In this document: piece after piece, positions 8,866-17,102 of the stretch
Position numbering within the stretch: position 1 is the stretch's first letter
How the letters are laid out: every line of letters starts with the position of its first letter
From: an uncultured Alphaproteobacteria bacterium
GTDB taxonomy: Bacteria; Pseudomonadota; Alphaproteobacteria; HIMB59; GCA-002718135
Reading direction: 5' to 3'
Assembly (NCBI GenBank): GCA_902595855.1
Contig: CACJRY010000002.1
Span: 1 to 64,000 of the forward strand
Length of the DNA: 64,000 bases
The notes under the pieces: generated by a model
The model's input: the letters and a program-made list of their open reading frames with translations, nothing else
Database searches by the model: none
Told to the model about the DNA's origin: nothing
Program-made: the position numbers and the translations under genes

Positions 8866-9584
8866 CCTTTTAATCTTAAAGTTGATCTACCCCCATCAAT
8901 ATGAAATATTTGACCAGTAATCCAGTTATTTTTTTGACCTAAAAGAAAAGATGCTAAAGCTCCAAAATCTTCACCCTGTCCTATTTTTGGTATTGGATGC
9001 ATACTTTCTATAGCCTTTCTTATATTTTCATTACTAACCATTTTTTGTGACATTTTTGAGTCAGTTAGGCTAGGTGCTATACAATTAACCCTGATTTTGG
9101 GCGCAAATTCTGCGGCTAAACTTAGGGTCAACCCTTCAATAGCACCTTTGGACGAAGAAATGATGGAATGATTTGTAAAACCCTGCTGAACTGCAATTGT
9201 TGAAAAAAGAAGAATTGATCCATTATTTTTAGCTAAACTTTCAATATTTGATTTAATTGCATTTATGGCTCCAAGGGTATTGATCTTAAAACTTTCAATG
9301 AAATCATCATCTTTAGTTATTTTAATTGGTTTTAAATTAATAGAGCCAACACAGTAAGCCAGTCCATTAACTGTATCTGCATGTTTTTTTGATATTTGAT
9401 CAATATGATCTTTTTCCAGAACATCACAAACTTCATATTCACAATTAATTTCTTTTGATTTTTTAATTAATTCTTCTTCATTTCTTGAAATAAGAATTGG
9501 AGAATAACCCTCCTCAGTTATTTGTTTTGCAATAGAAAAACCAATAGTTCCTGTTCCTCCAAAAATAAGCATTTTTTTACTCAT
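8862..9584 (-). CDS. Divergent SDR lacking the catalytic tyrosine
   Basis: 240 residues of SDR fold. The nucleotide loop is FGGTGTIG (8-15), and the motif serine is in LLFSTIAVQQG. The YxxxK motif reads I142-S-S-S-K146, so the catalytic tyrosine is replaced by isoleucine. The rest, including the ENxxxxKAIESMHPIPKIGQGEDFG region and the C-terminal ITGQIFHIDGG, is well kept, which speaks against a decaying gene. I recall related alphaproteobacterial SDRs with IAAAKG at this place, so it may form a subfamily with altered chemistry. Second gene of the ctaA operon, 1 bp after ctaA. Confidence 0.8.
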   Translation of the reverse strand: MSKKMLIFGGTGTIGFSIAKQITEEGYSPILISRNEEELIKKSKEINCEYEVCDVLEKDHIDQISKKHADTVNGLAYCVGSINLKPIKITKDDDFIESFKINTLGAINAIKSNIESLAKNNGSILLFSTIAVQQGFTNHSIISSSKGAIEGLTLSLAAEFAPKIRVNCIAPSLTDSKMSQKMVSNENIRKAIESMHPIPKIGQGEDFGALASFLLGQKNNWITGQIFHIDGGRSTLRLKG

Positions 9585-9585
9585 A

Positions 9586-10629
9586 TTAAACTCCTCTGAT
9601 TGTTGATTTGAAATAAGCTAAGAATAAAACTGATAATAAAAGTATTGAGTTTGCTTGATGTAAGCTGGCATATTGTATGGAAACATTTGATAGTAAGGCC
9701 ATCACTCCAAGAAAAAATTGCAAGCTTAGTATTAACAATACAAGAACAGTAATTTTTTTTTGTAACTCTATAAACTTACTTATAAATAAATATAAAAATA
9801 GTGAAAATGTATATATGAAAGTTATAGTGGCTATCCATCTGTGATTAAAATTTATTGTGACAGTATTTTCAAATAAATTAAAGATACCCATTTCCTCTAA
9901 GTAAATATCATCTGGTATAATTTTTCCATTCATTAATGGATAAGTATTAAACGATTGACCTGCATGTGAACCTGCCATAAAACCACCACTTAAAATAGTT
10001 ATAAAAACAAGTAATATAGATACAAGTATTAAGGATTTTTTAGATTTAATATCTATGAAATTTTTGCTTGTTAAATGAAAATATTCAATCGTTGTCCAAA
10101 GCAAAAGTGCATAAATAATAATTGCATTAGATAGATGAAATGTTAATCGATAGGGACTCACGTAAGGGTCGTTTTGAAGCCCACTTTTAACCATCCACCA
10201 GCCGACTAATGCCTGTATTAAACCCAGACTAAAAATAATAGTAAATCTTTTATAGAAAAAGATATTAAGATATTTTTTGAAATAGAAAAAAAGAAATGGC
10301 AATACAAAAACAACACCAATTAATCTTGCAAAGAACCTATGAAACCATTCCCACCAAAAAATATATTTAAATCCTTCTAATGTAATATTTTTATTAACGT
10401 ACAAATATTCGGGAGTTTGTTGGTAGTCGTTGAAAACTTTTAGCCACTGACTTTGATTTATGGGAGGTAAAGTTCCAAGCAAGGGACGCCAGTCTACCAT
10501 AGAAAGTCCTGAGTCGGTAAGTCTGGTCAAGCCTCCTATTATAATTATCAAGAAAACCATTATGGTTAATAATATTAGCCATAACATCACTGGTTTATGA
10601 TAATTTAAGTTTAAGTCAGTAGATTGCAT
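9586..10629 (-). CDS. ctaA: Heme A synthase, COX15/CtaA type
   Basis: 347 residues with about eight membrane helices. Conserved blocks are GGLTRLTDSGLSMVDWRPLLG at the first helix, WWEWFHRFFARLIG near 112-125, HRWIAT near 265 and LHQANSILLL near the end; the histidines there are the heme ligands. The enzyme oxidises the methyl group of heme O to make heme A for aa3 cytochrome oxidase in the inner membrane. In yeast the homologue needs ferredoxin and ferredoxin reductase; genes for both kinds of protein are divergent from this one. First gene of a four-gene leftward operon, 14 bp from a TTGTATACAA palindrome. Confidence 0.93.
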   Translation of the reverse strand: MQSTDLNLNYHKPVMLWLILLTIMVFLIIIIGGLTRLTDSGLSMVDWRPLLGTLPPINQSQWLKVFNDYQQTPEYLYVNKNITLEGFKYIFWWEWFHRFFARLIGVVFVLPFLFFYFKKYLNIFFYKRFTIIFSLGLIQALVGWWMVKSGLQNDPYVSPYRLTFHLSNAIIIYALLLWTTIEYFHLTSKNFIDIKSKKSLILVSILLVFITILSGGFMAGSHAGQSFNTYPLMNGKIIPDDIYLEEMGIFNLFENTVTINFNHRWIATITFIYTFSLFLYLFISKFIELQKKITVLVLLILSLQFFLGVMALLSNVSIQYASLHQANSILLLSVLFLAYFKSTIRGV

Positions 10630-10642
10630 AAAAGTTAATATA

Positions 10643-10652
10643 TTGTATACAA
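10643..10652. promoter_or_regulatory. Candidate MarR operator O1 (ctaA/fpr intergenic)
   Basis: Perfect 10 bp palindrome TTGTATACAA between divergent ctaA (start 10629) and the reductase gene (start 10682). The 14 bases TTGTATACAAATAG are repeated exactly at 12039-12052, upstream of the marR gene. The placement suggests one regulator acting on both divergent units. A single such palindrome could occur by chance in 64 kb of AT-rich DNA; the three copies all lie at the promoters of one gene block, which makes chance unlikely. Confidence 0.65.
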
Positions 10653-10681
10653 ATAGTAATAAAAGTTGTTATTTAAATCCC

Positions 10682-11695
10682 ATGATTGAAAAAACTGATG
10701 TCATAGTTATTGGAGCAGGACCAGTAGGTTTATTTGCTATTTTTGAGCTAGGTTTGCTGAATATTTCTTGCCATGTAATTGATAATTTGGATAAGCCTGG
10801 CGGTCAATGCGCTGAACTTTATCCAGAAAAACCAATTTATGACATCCCATCAAGGGTTAAGATAACTGGGCAAGAGCTAACTGATGATTTATTGGCACAG
10901 GCTAAACCTTTTAATCCAGTATATCACTTAAATCAGCAAGTTGAAAAAATAACAAAATTAGAAACAAATGAATGGATCGTTGAAACAAGTCAAAATAAAA
11001 AAATACAAGCAAAATGTATAGTAATTGCAGCTGGAGCAGGCAGCTTTGTACCTCGAAAAATACCAATTGATAATTTTGATCATTTGGAGGGTAAAAATAT
11101 TGTCTATGCAGTTAGAAATAAATCTTTATTTGAAAAGAAGAAGATCATGATAGTTGGTGGTGGAGATTCTGCTTTAGATTGGACAAATGAGTTGTCAAAA
11201 ATAGCTGATGTGACTTTGATGCATCGTAGAAAAGAATTTAGGGCCGCACCTGACTCTGTTTCTAAAATGCTTGAATTAGAAAAAGATAAAAAAATAAATT
11301 TTTTATTAGGTCAAATCGATAATTTAGAAGATCTGAAAAATGGACAAATAAATGTCATAGTAAAAAACAAAGATGAAAAGAAAAATTTTGAGGTTGATTA
11401 TTTACTTCCATTTTTTGGCCTAAAAATGGAACTTGGACCAATTGCAAATTGGGGCCTTAATTTAGATGAAAATTTAATTAAAGTAGATACAGAAAAGTTT
11501 GAAACTTCAGTTTCTTCAATCTTTGCAATAGGAGATATAAACTCCTATCCTGGAAAATTGAAATTAATTTTATCTGGTTTTCATGAAGCTGCTTTAATGG
11601 CGCAACAATGTTTTAAATATTGTTTTCCAGATAAAAAAAATGTATTTCGTTACACTACATCATCAAAAGAATTGCAAAAAAAATTAAACTCTTAA
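10682..11695 (+). CDS. Ferredoxin-NADP reductase, thioredoxin-reductase-like
   Basis: 337 residues from the ATG at 10682, where the family start MIEKTDVIVIGAGPVGLF begins; an upstream TTG lies inside the operator. FAD-binding GAGPVG (11-16), second Rossmann loop GGGDSALDW near 160, and the C-terminal FAD motif AIGDINSYPGKLKLILSGFHEAA. There is no CxxC redox pair, which separates it from TrxB and places it with the homodimeric TrxR-like ferredoxin-NADP reductases. It shares one base with the ferredoxin gene (TAATG), so the two very probably work together, moving electrons from NADPH to that ferredoxin. Confidence 0.88.
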   Translation: MIEKTDVIVIGAGPVGLFAIFELGLLNISCHVIDNLDKPGGQCAELYPEKPIYDIPSRVKITGQELTDDLLAQAKPFNPVYHLNQQVEKITKLETNEWIVETSQNKKIQAKCIVIAAGAGSFVPRKIPIDNFDHLEGKNIVYAVRNKSLFEKKKIMIVGGGDSALDWTNELSKIADVTLMHRRKEFRAAPDSVSKMLELEKDKKINFLLGQIDNLEDLKNGQINVIVKNKDEKKNFEVDYLLPFFGLKMELGPIANWGLNLDENLIKVDTEKFETSVSSIFAIGDINSYPGKLKLILSGFHEAALMAQQCFKYCFPDKKNVFRYTTSSKELQKKLNS

Positions 11696-12003
11696 TGAAA
11701 ATTAAAGTAACTGATCGAGAAGGAAATAAACATGAATTAGAAGGAGATGCAAACTCCACTCTTATGGAAATTTTAAGAGATGCAGGTCTTGATATTGAAG
11801 CTGCATGTGGAGGATGTTGTGCCTGTGCTACATGCCATGTCTATATTGCTGATAAATGGATTGAAAAAATCAATGAAAAAGATGATGATGAGGAATCAAT
11901 GCTTGATCAAGCATTTGATGTTAAAGATACTTCAAGATTAAGCTGCCAAATTAACCTTTCTGATGATTTAGATGGTATTGAATTAGAATTGGCTCCAGAT
12001 TAG
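11695..12003 (+). CDS. 2Fe-2S ferredoxin, adrenodoxin type
   Basis: 102 residues. Cluster cysteines C38, C44, C47 and C84 have the spacing of vertebrate adrenodoxin (46 residues between first and last), with two extra cysteines at 41 and 42. The acidic helix KDDDEESMLD (62-71) is the usual partner-binding surface. Such ferredoxins serve iron-sulfur assembly or, in mitochondria, heme A synthesis and steroid hydroxylation. The context here is a reductase gene directly upstream, ctaA divergent, and no isc genes nearby, which favours a link to heme A synthesis. Confidence 0.9.
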   Translation: MKIKVTDREGNKHELEGDANSTLMEILRDAGLDIEAACGGCCACATCHVYIADKWIEKINEKDDDEESMLDQAFDVKDTSRLSCQINLSDDLDGIELELAPD

Positions 12004-12037
12004 AAAAAGACAAAAAGTACTTTACAAATAGTTATAG

Positions 12038-12064
12038 TTTGTATACAAATAGTTTGTATACAAA
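12038..12064. promoter_or_regulatory. Tandem candidate MarR operators O2 and O3 at the marR start
   Basis: Two perfect 12 bp palindromes TTTGTATACAAA at 12038-12049 and 12053-12064, 15 bp centre to centre, forming a 15 bp tandem repeat. The second one ends on the A of the marR start codon, so a bound regulator would block its own gene. The same core occurs upstream of the reductase gene at 10643. This is the layout expected for autorepression by a dimeric winged-helix regulator. Confidence 0.7.
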
Positions 12065-12525
12065 TGGCAGACACTTCTCTTAACGAGAACAGAATAGGAT
12101 TATTAGTTTGGCAGACATCAAATCTCTGGCAATCAATTATCCGTAAACAGATAATCAAATTTAATCTTTCATTTAATGAGTATCTTATTTTAGAAACATT
12201 ATATAAATTATCGAAATCTTTATCTGATATTAGTCAAGTAGACATAGTTAAACACTCTTTTGTCGATAAATCAGTCGTAAGTGCTAAATTGACACAACTA
12301 TACAAAAAGAAATTAATAAATAAAATGAAGCCAAGTGATAACAGGTCAAATAAATTAGTCCTTACGAGAGAGGGTATAACTATCGTTGAAAAAATCATAA
12401 ATGATGTATTAGAAGTTGAAAATGTATTTTTTAGCAAATTGAATCAAGAAACTTTTAATTTCATTAATTCTCTAAAATTGCTATTGGGTAAAAAAATTAG
12501 AATTAAAGCAAATTATCATGAGTAA
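12064..12525 (+). CDS. MarR family transcriptional regulator
   Basis: 153 residues, dimeric winged-helix type: N-terminal dimerisation helix, DNA-recognition helix around SFVDKSVVSAKLTQLYKKKL (about 68-87), wing around KPSDNRSNKLVLTREG (93-108), then C-terminal dimerisation helices. Its start codon overlaps the second of two tandem palindromes that also occur between ctaA and the reductase gene, so it probably represses itself and that block. There is no cysteine in the sequence, so direct thiol sensing is unlikely; the ligand is unknown. Its end overlaps lysK by 8 bp. Confidence 0.88.
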   Translation: MADTSLNENRIGLLVWQTSNLWQSIIRKQIIKFNLSFNEYLILETLYKLSKSLSDISQVDIVKHSFVDKSVVSAKLTQLYKKKLINKMKPSDNRSNKLVLTREGITIVEKIINDVLEVENVFFSKLNQETFNFINSLKLLLGKKIRIKANYHE

Positions 12526-14122
12526 AATAGATCGAAAATTTTATAGTAATTTAAAATCTTGGCCCTTTAAGGAGGCTGAACAAATAATTAAAAGCAATGG
12601 TGGTTTAGCAAATTTTAAAAAACCGAGTAAAGGTCATATTCTTCTGGAGACTGGTTATGGCCCATCAGGATTGCCTCATATTGGAACATTTGGTGAAGTT
12701 GTTAGAACGACCATGGTCAGAAATGCTCTAATGTCTCTAGTCAATTGTCAAACAAAATTAATTGCATTTTCAGATGATATGGATGGATTAAGAAAAGTCC
12801 CAGAGAATGTTCCCAATAAAGATTTGCTTAGCAAATATATTGGAAAACCTCTAACCTCAATTCCAGACCCATTTGATAAGTATGAAAGTTTTGGTCATCA
12901 TAATAATGCTAAACTTAGATCTTTTTTAGATGAATTTAATTTTGATTATAATTTTGTAAGTTCAACAGAACAGTATCAAAGTGGATTTTTTGATAATACT
13001 ATCACAGAAATTCTTCAAAATTATGAAAAGATTCTTGAAATTATTTTACCAACTTTAAGAAAAGAGAGAAAAAGTACTTACAGTCCTTTTCTTCCAATAA
13101 GTATAGAGAATGGAGATGTATTACAGGTGCAAATAGATGAATACAGAAAAAAAAGTAACACTATTATTTACACAGATCCAAAAAGTAACAAAAAAGTTGA
13201 AGTGTTGGTTACAGGTGGGAATTGCAAATTACAATGGAAGGTTGATTGGGCAATGAGATGGATGGCGCTTGGTGTTGATTATGAAATGTGTGGTAAGGAT
13301 TTAACTGAGAGTGTTGATTTAGCTTCAAAGATTTGTAAAGTGTTAGGCAAAAAATCACCTGTGAATTTAATTTACGAGATGTTTCTTGATGATAAAGGTG
13401 AAAAAATTTCTAAGTCTGTTGGCAATGGAATAAGTGTTGATGAGTGGTTGCGATATGGACCACCTGAGAGTTTATCATTATTTATGTATCAAAAACCTAA
13501 GTCAGCAAAAAAGCTATTTTTTGATGTAATTCCAAAGACTGTTGATGAATATATTTCGCACTGCAATAGTTATAGAAAATTAGATGATCAAAAGAAATTT
13601 GATAGCCCAGTATGGCATATTCACTCTGGAAATCCTGTAAATTTTAAATCAGACATTTCATTTAATGCTCTCACAAATCTTGTAAGTATATGTAACACTA
13701 GTGATAAAAAAATAATTTGGGGATTTGTTAATCAATATGACGAAAGCATTAATCCAAAAAATAATCCTGAGTTTGACAAATTAATTGATTATTCGATAAA
13801 TTATTATAACGATTTTGTTTTACCCAATAAAAAATATTTAGATGTTAACGACAATACAAAAACTGTTTTTGAAGATATTAGATATGTTTTGAATAATAAT
13901 ATAAATGAAAATACCTCTGCTGAAGAAATTCAAACATTGCTTTATGATGTAGGCAAAAAACATCAATTTGAGAATTTGAAAGATTTTTTTAAGTTAGTGT
14001 ATCAGGTTTTATTAGGACAAGAACAAGGACCACGACTAGGTTCTTTTATTAAATTATATGGAGTTGAAGAAACAATTAAAATAATCGATCAAAAACTCGA
14101 AAATGCAGATAATGTTAATTAA
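12518..14122 (+). CDS. lysK: Lysyl-tRNA synthetase, class I
   Basis: 534 residues. Class I signatures HIGT (54-57) and KISKS (296-300), with the family contexts YGPSGLPHIGTFGE and DKGEKISKSVGNG. It charges tRNA-Lys with lysine. Class I LysRS is found in archaea, spirochaetes and most alphaproteobacteria, so this fits the lineage. It overlaps marR upstream by 8 bp and pyrD downstream by up to 20 bp, so its expression may partly follow the upstream promoter. Confidence 0.95.
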   Translation: MSKIDRKFYSNLKSWPFKEAEQIIKSNGGLANFKKPSKGHILLETGYGPSGLPHIGTFGEVVRTTMVRNALMSLVNCQTKLIAFSDDMDGLRKVPENVPNKDLLSKYIGKPLTSIPDPFDKYESFGHHNNAKLRSFLDEFNFDYNFVSSTEQYQSGFFDNTITEILQNYEKILEIILPTLRKERKSTYSPFLPISIENGDVLQVQIDEYRKKSNTIIYTDPKSNKKVEVLVTGGNCKLQWKVDWAMRWMALGVDYEMCGKDLTESVDLASKICKVLGKKSPVNLIYEMFLDDKGEKISKSVGNGISVDEWLRYGPPESLSLFMYQKPKSAKKLFFDVIPKTVDEYISHCNSYRKLDDQKKFDSPVWHIHSGNPVNFKSDISFNALTNLVSICNTSDKKIIWGFVNQYDESINPKNNPEFDKLIDYSINYYNDFVLPNKKYLDVNDNTKTVFEDIRYVLNNNINENTSAEEIQTLLYDVGKKHQFENLKDFFKLVYQVLLGQEQGPRLGSFIKLYGVEETIKIIDQKLENADNVN

Positions 14123-15164
14123 TTTATTAAGGCTACTTCCTCCTGAAACTGCTCATACTATAACAATAAAACTTCTAAAATCTAAACTTAATTTAAGAAG
14201 AAAAAATTCAAAAATTTATAAAAGTCTTAATCAAACTATATTAGGTATTAACTTTAAAAATCCTATAGGATTGGCAGCAGGCTTTGATAAGAATGCTGAA
14301 GTTATAAATCAAATGTTTGCTTATGGATTTGGTTTCATCGAAGTAGGAACAGTTACTCCAAAAAAACAACTGGGTAATGAAAAACCAAGAGTATTTCGTT
14401 TAGTAGAAGATGATGCGATTATTAATCATTTAGGCTTTAATAATAAAGGCAGTGAAGAAATTGTATCAAATTTAAAATCTTTTTATGTGGATAAAGATAT
14501 TAATGAGATTATTGGAGTTAATGTTGGAAAAAATAAATCTACTGAAAACGATATAGATGATTATTTATACGGTGTTGAAAAACTTGGAATTTTTAGTGAT
14601 TATATAACTATTAATATATCATCACCAAATACACCAGGACTTAGAGACCTGCAATTACGTGGCAGAATTGAAGCATTGGTAAAAAAAATACAAAAAAAAC
14701 AATCTGAAATAGAACAATTAGTCAATAAACCAATTTTCATCAAAATTTCCCCTGATCTTAATGATGAACAATTAAGAGATATCGCTTTAATGTCACTTGC
14801 TAACAATATTAATGGTTTGATTATTTCTAATTCAACAATCCAACGTCCAGATACTTTAATTTCAAATTATAAAAATGAGGTAGGTGGATTGAGTGGAAAA
14901 CCAATATTTTTAAATTCAACAATTCTACTAAAAAAAATGCACTCTTTAACAAACGGTCAAATTACACTTATAGGAGTAGGTGGCGTATCAAGTGGACACG
15001 AGTGTTATGAAAAAATCAAAGCTGGTGCTAGTTTAGTTCAATTATATACTGCTTTGGTTTATCAGGGCCCTGAAATAATAGATCACATTTTAAAAGAACT
15101 TGATGAGTTAATCACTATTGATGGGTACAAACATATTTCCGAAGCTATTGGTAAATCTTCCTAA
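14103..15164 (+). CDS. pyrD: Dihydroorotate dehydrogenase (quinone), class 2
   Basis: 353 residues (350 if the ATG at 14112 is used). The N-terminal helical segment that docks at the membrane and binds quinone (LLPPETAHTITIKLLK) marks class 2. FMN and substrate motifs follow: NPIGLAAGFDKNAE, GFGFIEVGTVTP, NISSPNTPGLRDLQ with the catalytic serine region, and IGVGGVSSGHE. Oxidises dihydroorotate to orotate in pyrimidine synthesis, passing electrons to ubiquinone. Overlaps lysK and shares one base with the HAD gene after it. Confidence 0.95.
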   Translation: MQIMLINLLRLLPPETAHTITIKLLKSKLNLRRKNSKIYKSLNQTILGINFKNPIGLAAGFDKNAEVINQMFAYGFGFIEVGTVTPKKQLGNEKPRVFRLVEDDAIINHLGFNNKGSEEIVSNLKSFYVDKDINEIIGVNVGKNKSTENDIDDYLYGVEKLGIFSDYITINISSPNTPGLRDLQLRGRIEALVKKIQKKQSEIEQLVNKPIFIKISPDLNDEQLRDIALMSLANNINGLIISNSTIQRPDTLISNYKNEVGGLSGKPIFLNSTILLKKMHSLTNGQITLIGVGGVSSGHECYEKIKAGASLVQLYTALVYQGPEIIDHILKELDELITIDGYKHISEAIGKSS

Positions 15165-16036
15165 TGACACAAATCATAAATAGTTTTTCAGAAATAATAG
15201 ATAAATATGATATATTTATCTTAGATCAGTGGGGTGTAATGCATGATGGGCATCATGGTTATAAACATTCAATAGATGCTGTGAAACATCTAATAAATAA
15301 TAATAAAAAATTAGTAATTATTTCTAATTCTTCGAAAAGAAAAATCAGCTCTATTGATTGTCTAAAAGATTTAGGATTTGATAAAAATAATTTTGTAGAA
15401 GTCATGACAAGCGGAGAAATGATCTGGCAAGAATTAAATTATTTTTCAGATAAATATATTTCTCAATTAAAAACCTGTTTTCACATTTATGACAATTCAA
15501 AAGAAGATGGAAAAGATTTTAGAATTGGATTAGAAAAATTTCATTTTATTGATGATATTAAAGATGCAGACTTCATACTTGCATGCACACCTTTTCAAAA
15601 TACTAAACCAATAGATTATATCCCTATTCTAAATGATGCTTTAGATAAGAATCTAATTATGTTTTGTGCAAATCCTGATTTTGTAACAATCGAAAAGAAT
15701 AATGGAAAAAACATGTATTGTATGGGAACTATTGCAGATTTGTATGATCACATGGGTGGAAAAGTTGTTATTATGGGAAAGCCGTCTAAAGAAATTTATT
15801 TAGAAACTTGCAAAAATTTTGATAAAATTGATATGTCTAGAATTGTAGCTGTAGGTGATTCATTAGATCATGATATTTTAGGTGCTTCAAATTTTGGTGT
15901 GAATAGTATTTTAATAACCAGTGGTATACATAAAGATCTATTTAAAAATAGTATAGAAACAGGGTTAAAAAACATAGAAAATGATAGAAAATGGAATTTT
16001 AAACCAACATATGTCTGTGAAAATTTTTCTTTTTAA
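15164..16036 (+). CDS. HAD-superfamily IIA hydrolase (TIGR01459 type)
   Basis: 290 residues. HAD motif I reads DQWGVMHDG with nucleophile D21, motif II is VIISNSS near 58-64, motif III lysine is in VIMGKPSKEIY and motif IV is VAVGDSLDHDILGA. This is the IIA subclass close to NagD and to the alphaproteobacterial family with DxWGVLHDG. The substrate is probably a small phosphate ester such as a sugar or nucleotide phosphate, but cannot be named. Joined to pyrD by a 1 bp overlap. Confidence 0.85.
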   Translation: MTQIINSFSEIIDKYDIFILDQWGVMHDGHHGYKHSIDAVKHLINNNKKLVIISNSSKRKISSIDCLKDLGFDKNNFVEVMTSGEMIWQELNYFSDKYISQLKTCFHIYDNSKEDGKDFRIGLEKFHFIDDIKDADFILACTPFQNTKPIDYIPILNDALDKNLIMFCANPDFVTIEKNNGKNMYCMGTIADLYDHMGGKVVIMGKPSKEIYLETCKNFDKIDMSRIVAVGDSLDHDILGASNFGVNSILITSGIHKDLFKNSIETGLKNIENDRKWNFKPTYVCENFSF

Positions 16037-16042
16037 CTATGC

Positions 16043-16081
16043 TTGACAAATAATCATTTATATTTACTAACCCCATTCATT
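16043..16081 (+). promoter_or_regulatory. Candidate rpmB promoter with C-rich discriminator
   Basis: TTGACA (16043-16048), 16 bases, TACTAA (16065-16070), CCCC (16071-16074), then the start codon 7 bases on. From TTGACA to ATG it is 39 bases, exactly the same as at rpmJ (52270), and both end in CCCATTYATTATG. Transcripts would begin only a few bases before the ATG. No Shine-Dalgarno is visible. Confidence 0.55.
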
Positions 16082-16363
16082 ATGAGTATGAAATGTGAAT
16101 TAACAGGAAAATCCTTCCAGACTGGAAATAATGTAAGTCATGCCAAAAATAGAACTAAAAGAAGATTTTTACCTAATTTACAAAAAATTACTTTCATAAG
16201 TGAAAAACTTGGTCAAAAAATTCAGCTTAAAGTTGCAGCTAGTACCATCAGAACTGTTGAAAAAAAAGGTGGATTAGATGATTTTTTAGTATCCACTCCT
16301 AATAGTAAATTACCAGAAAAAGCTAAAAAATTAAAAAAAACTATTCTTAGCAAGATCAACTAA
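16082..16363 (+). CDS. rpmB: 50S ribosomal protein L28
   Basis: 93 residues from the ATG at 16082 (MSMKCELTGKSFQTGNNVSH), the family start; a TTG 39 bases upstream is the -35 box, not a start. The block NVSHAKNRTKRRFLPNLQ is typical of L28. A second ATG at 16088 is possible. It has its own promoter candidate with almost no leader. In many alphaproteobacteria rpmB lies next to cobT, and here it is only two genes away. Confidence 0.95.
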   Translation: MSMKCELTGKSFQTGNNVSHAKNRTKRRFLPNLQKITFISEKLGQKIQLKVAASTIRTVEKKGGLDDFLVSTPNSKLPEKAKKLKKTILSKIN

Positions 16364-16370
16364 TCCCTAG

Positions 16371-17102
16371 ATGGATTTTTTTATTAATTTTACGTCATAT
16401 TTGGGTTCCTTAAATACCTTTGTATTATGGTTAATAATGTTGCTTTTTTGCTTTTCATCAATTTTAATTTTTCTAAAATTATTTGGATATGTTGGCCTTT
16501 ATGTATATTCTGCACTGGCCGTTGTAATTGGCAATATTCAAGTTTTAAAAACCGTAGATTTTTTTTATTCTCCTGAGCCAGTAGCTTTAGGAACGGTATT
16601 ATTTGCTTCTACATTTCTATGTACAGATATTTTATCAGAGCATTTTGGTAAAGATAAAGCAAAAAAAAATGTACTCATTAGTTTTGTGGGATTTTTATTT
16701 ATGACAATTATAATGTTATTTACAATTGGTTTTCAACCATCTCAAATTGATTGGATTCAAGATAGCTTAGCAAATGTCTTTACTCCAATGACTAGATTTT
16801 TTATTGCAAGTATGATTGCTTATCTTCTAAGTCAATATTTTGATGTTTGGATTTACTCAAAAATTAAAAGTTTTACTACAAATAAATTTTTATGGCTTAG
16901 AAATAATCTTTCAACAATTTTATCTTCTTTGGTAGATAATACTGTATTTAGTATAATTGCTTGGATTATTTTGAATCCTAATCCAGAGTCTTTTTATAAT
17001 GTTCTAATGATTTATATTTTTGGTACTTATGTACTAAGAATTTTTATAGCTTTAATCGATACACCCTTTATGTATTTGTCTAAAAAGTTTATTCCTAAAT
17101 AA
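16371..17102 (+). CDS. Queuosine precursor transporter (YhhQ/VUT family)
   Basis: 243 residues with about six membrane helices. The family signature is visible at about 83-90, FLCTDILSEHFGKDKAK, and in the last helices, NTVFSIIAWIILNP and YVLRIFIALIDTPFMYL. Members import queuosine precursors such as preQ0 or preQ1 across the inner membrane. The next gene, tgt, sharing one base with it, encodes the enzyme that inserts such a base into tRNA, which supports the assignment. Confidence 0.88.
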   Translation: MDFFINFTSYLGSLNTFVLWLIMLLFCFSSILIFLKLFGYVGLYVYSALAVVIGNIQVLKTVDFFYSPEPVALGTVLFASTFLCTDILSEHFGKDKAKKNVLISFVGFLFMTIIMLFTIGFQPSQIDWIQDSLANVFTPMTRFFIASMIAYLLSQYFDVWIYSKIKSFTTNKFLWLRNNLSTILSSLVDNTVFSIIAWIILNPNPESFYNVLMIYIFGTYVLRIFIALIDTPFMYLSKKFIPK

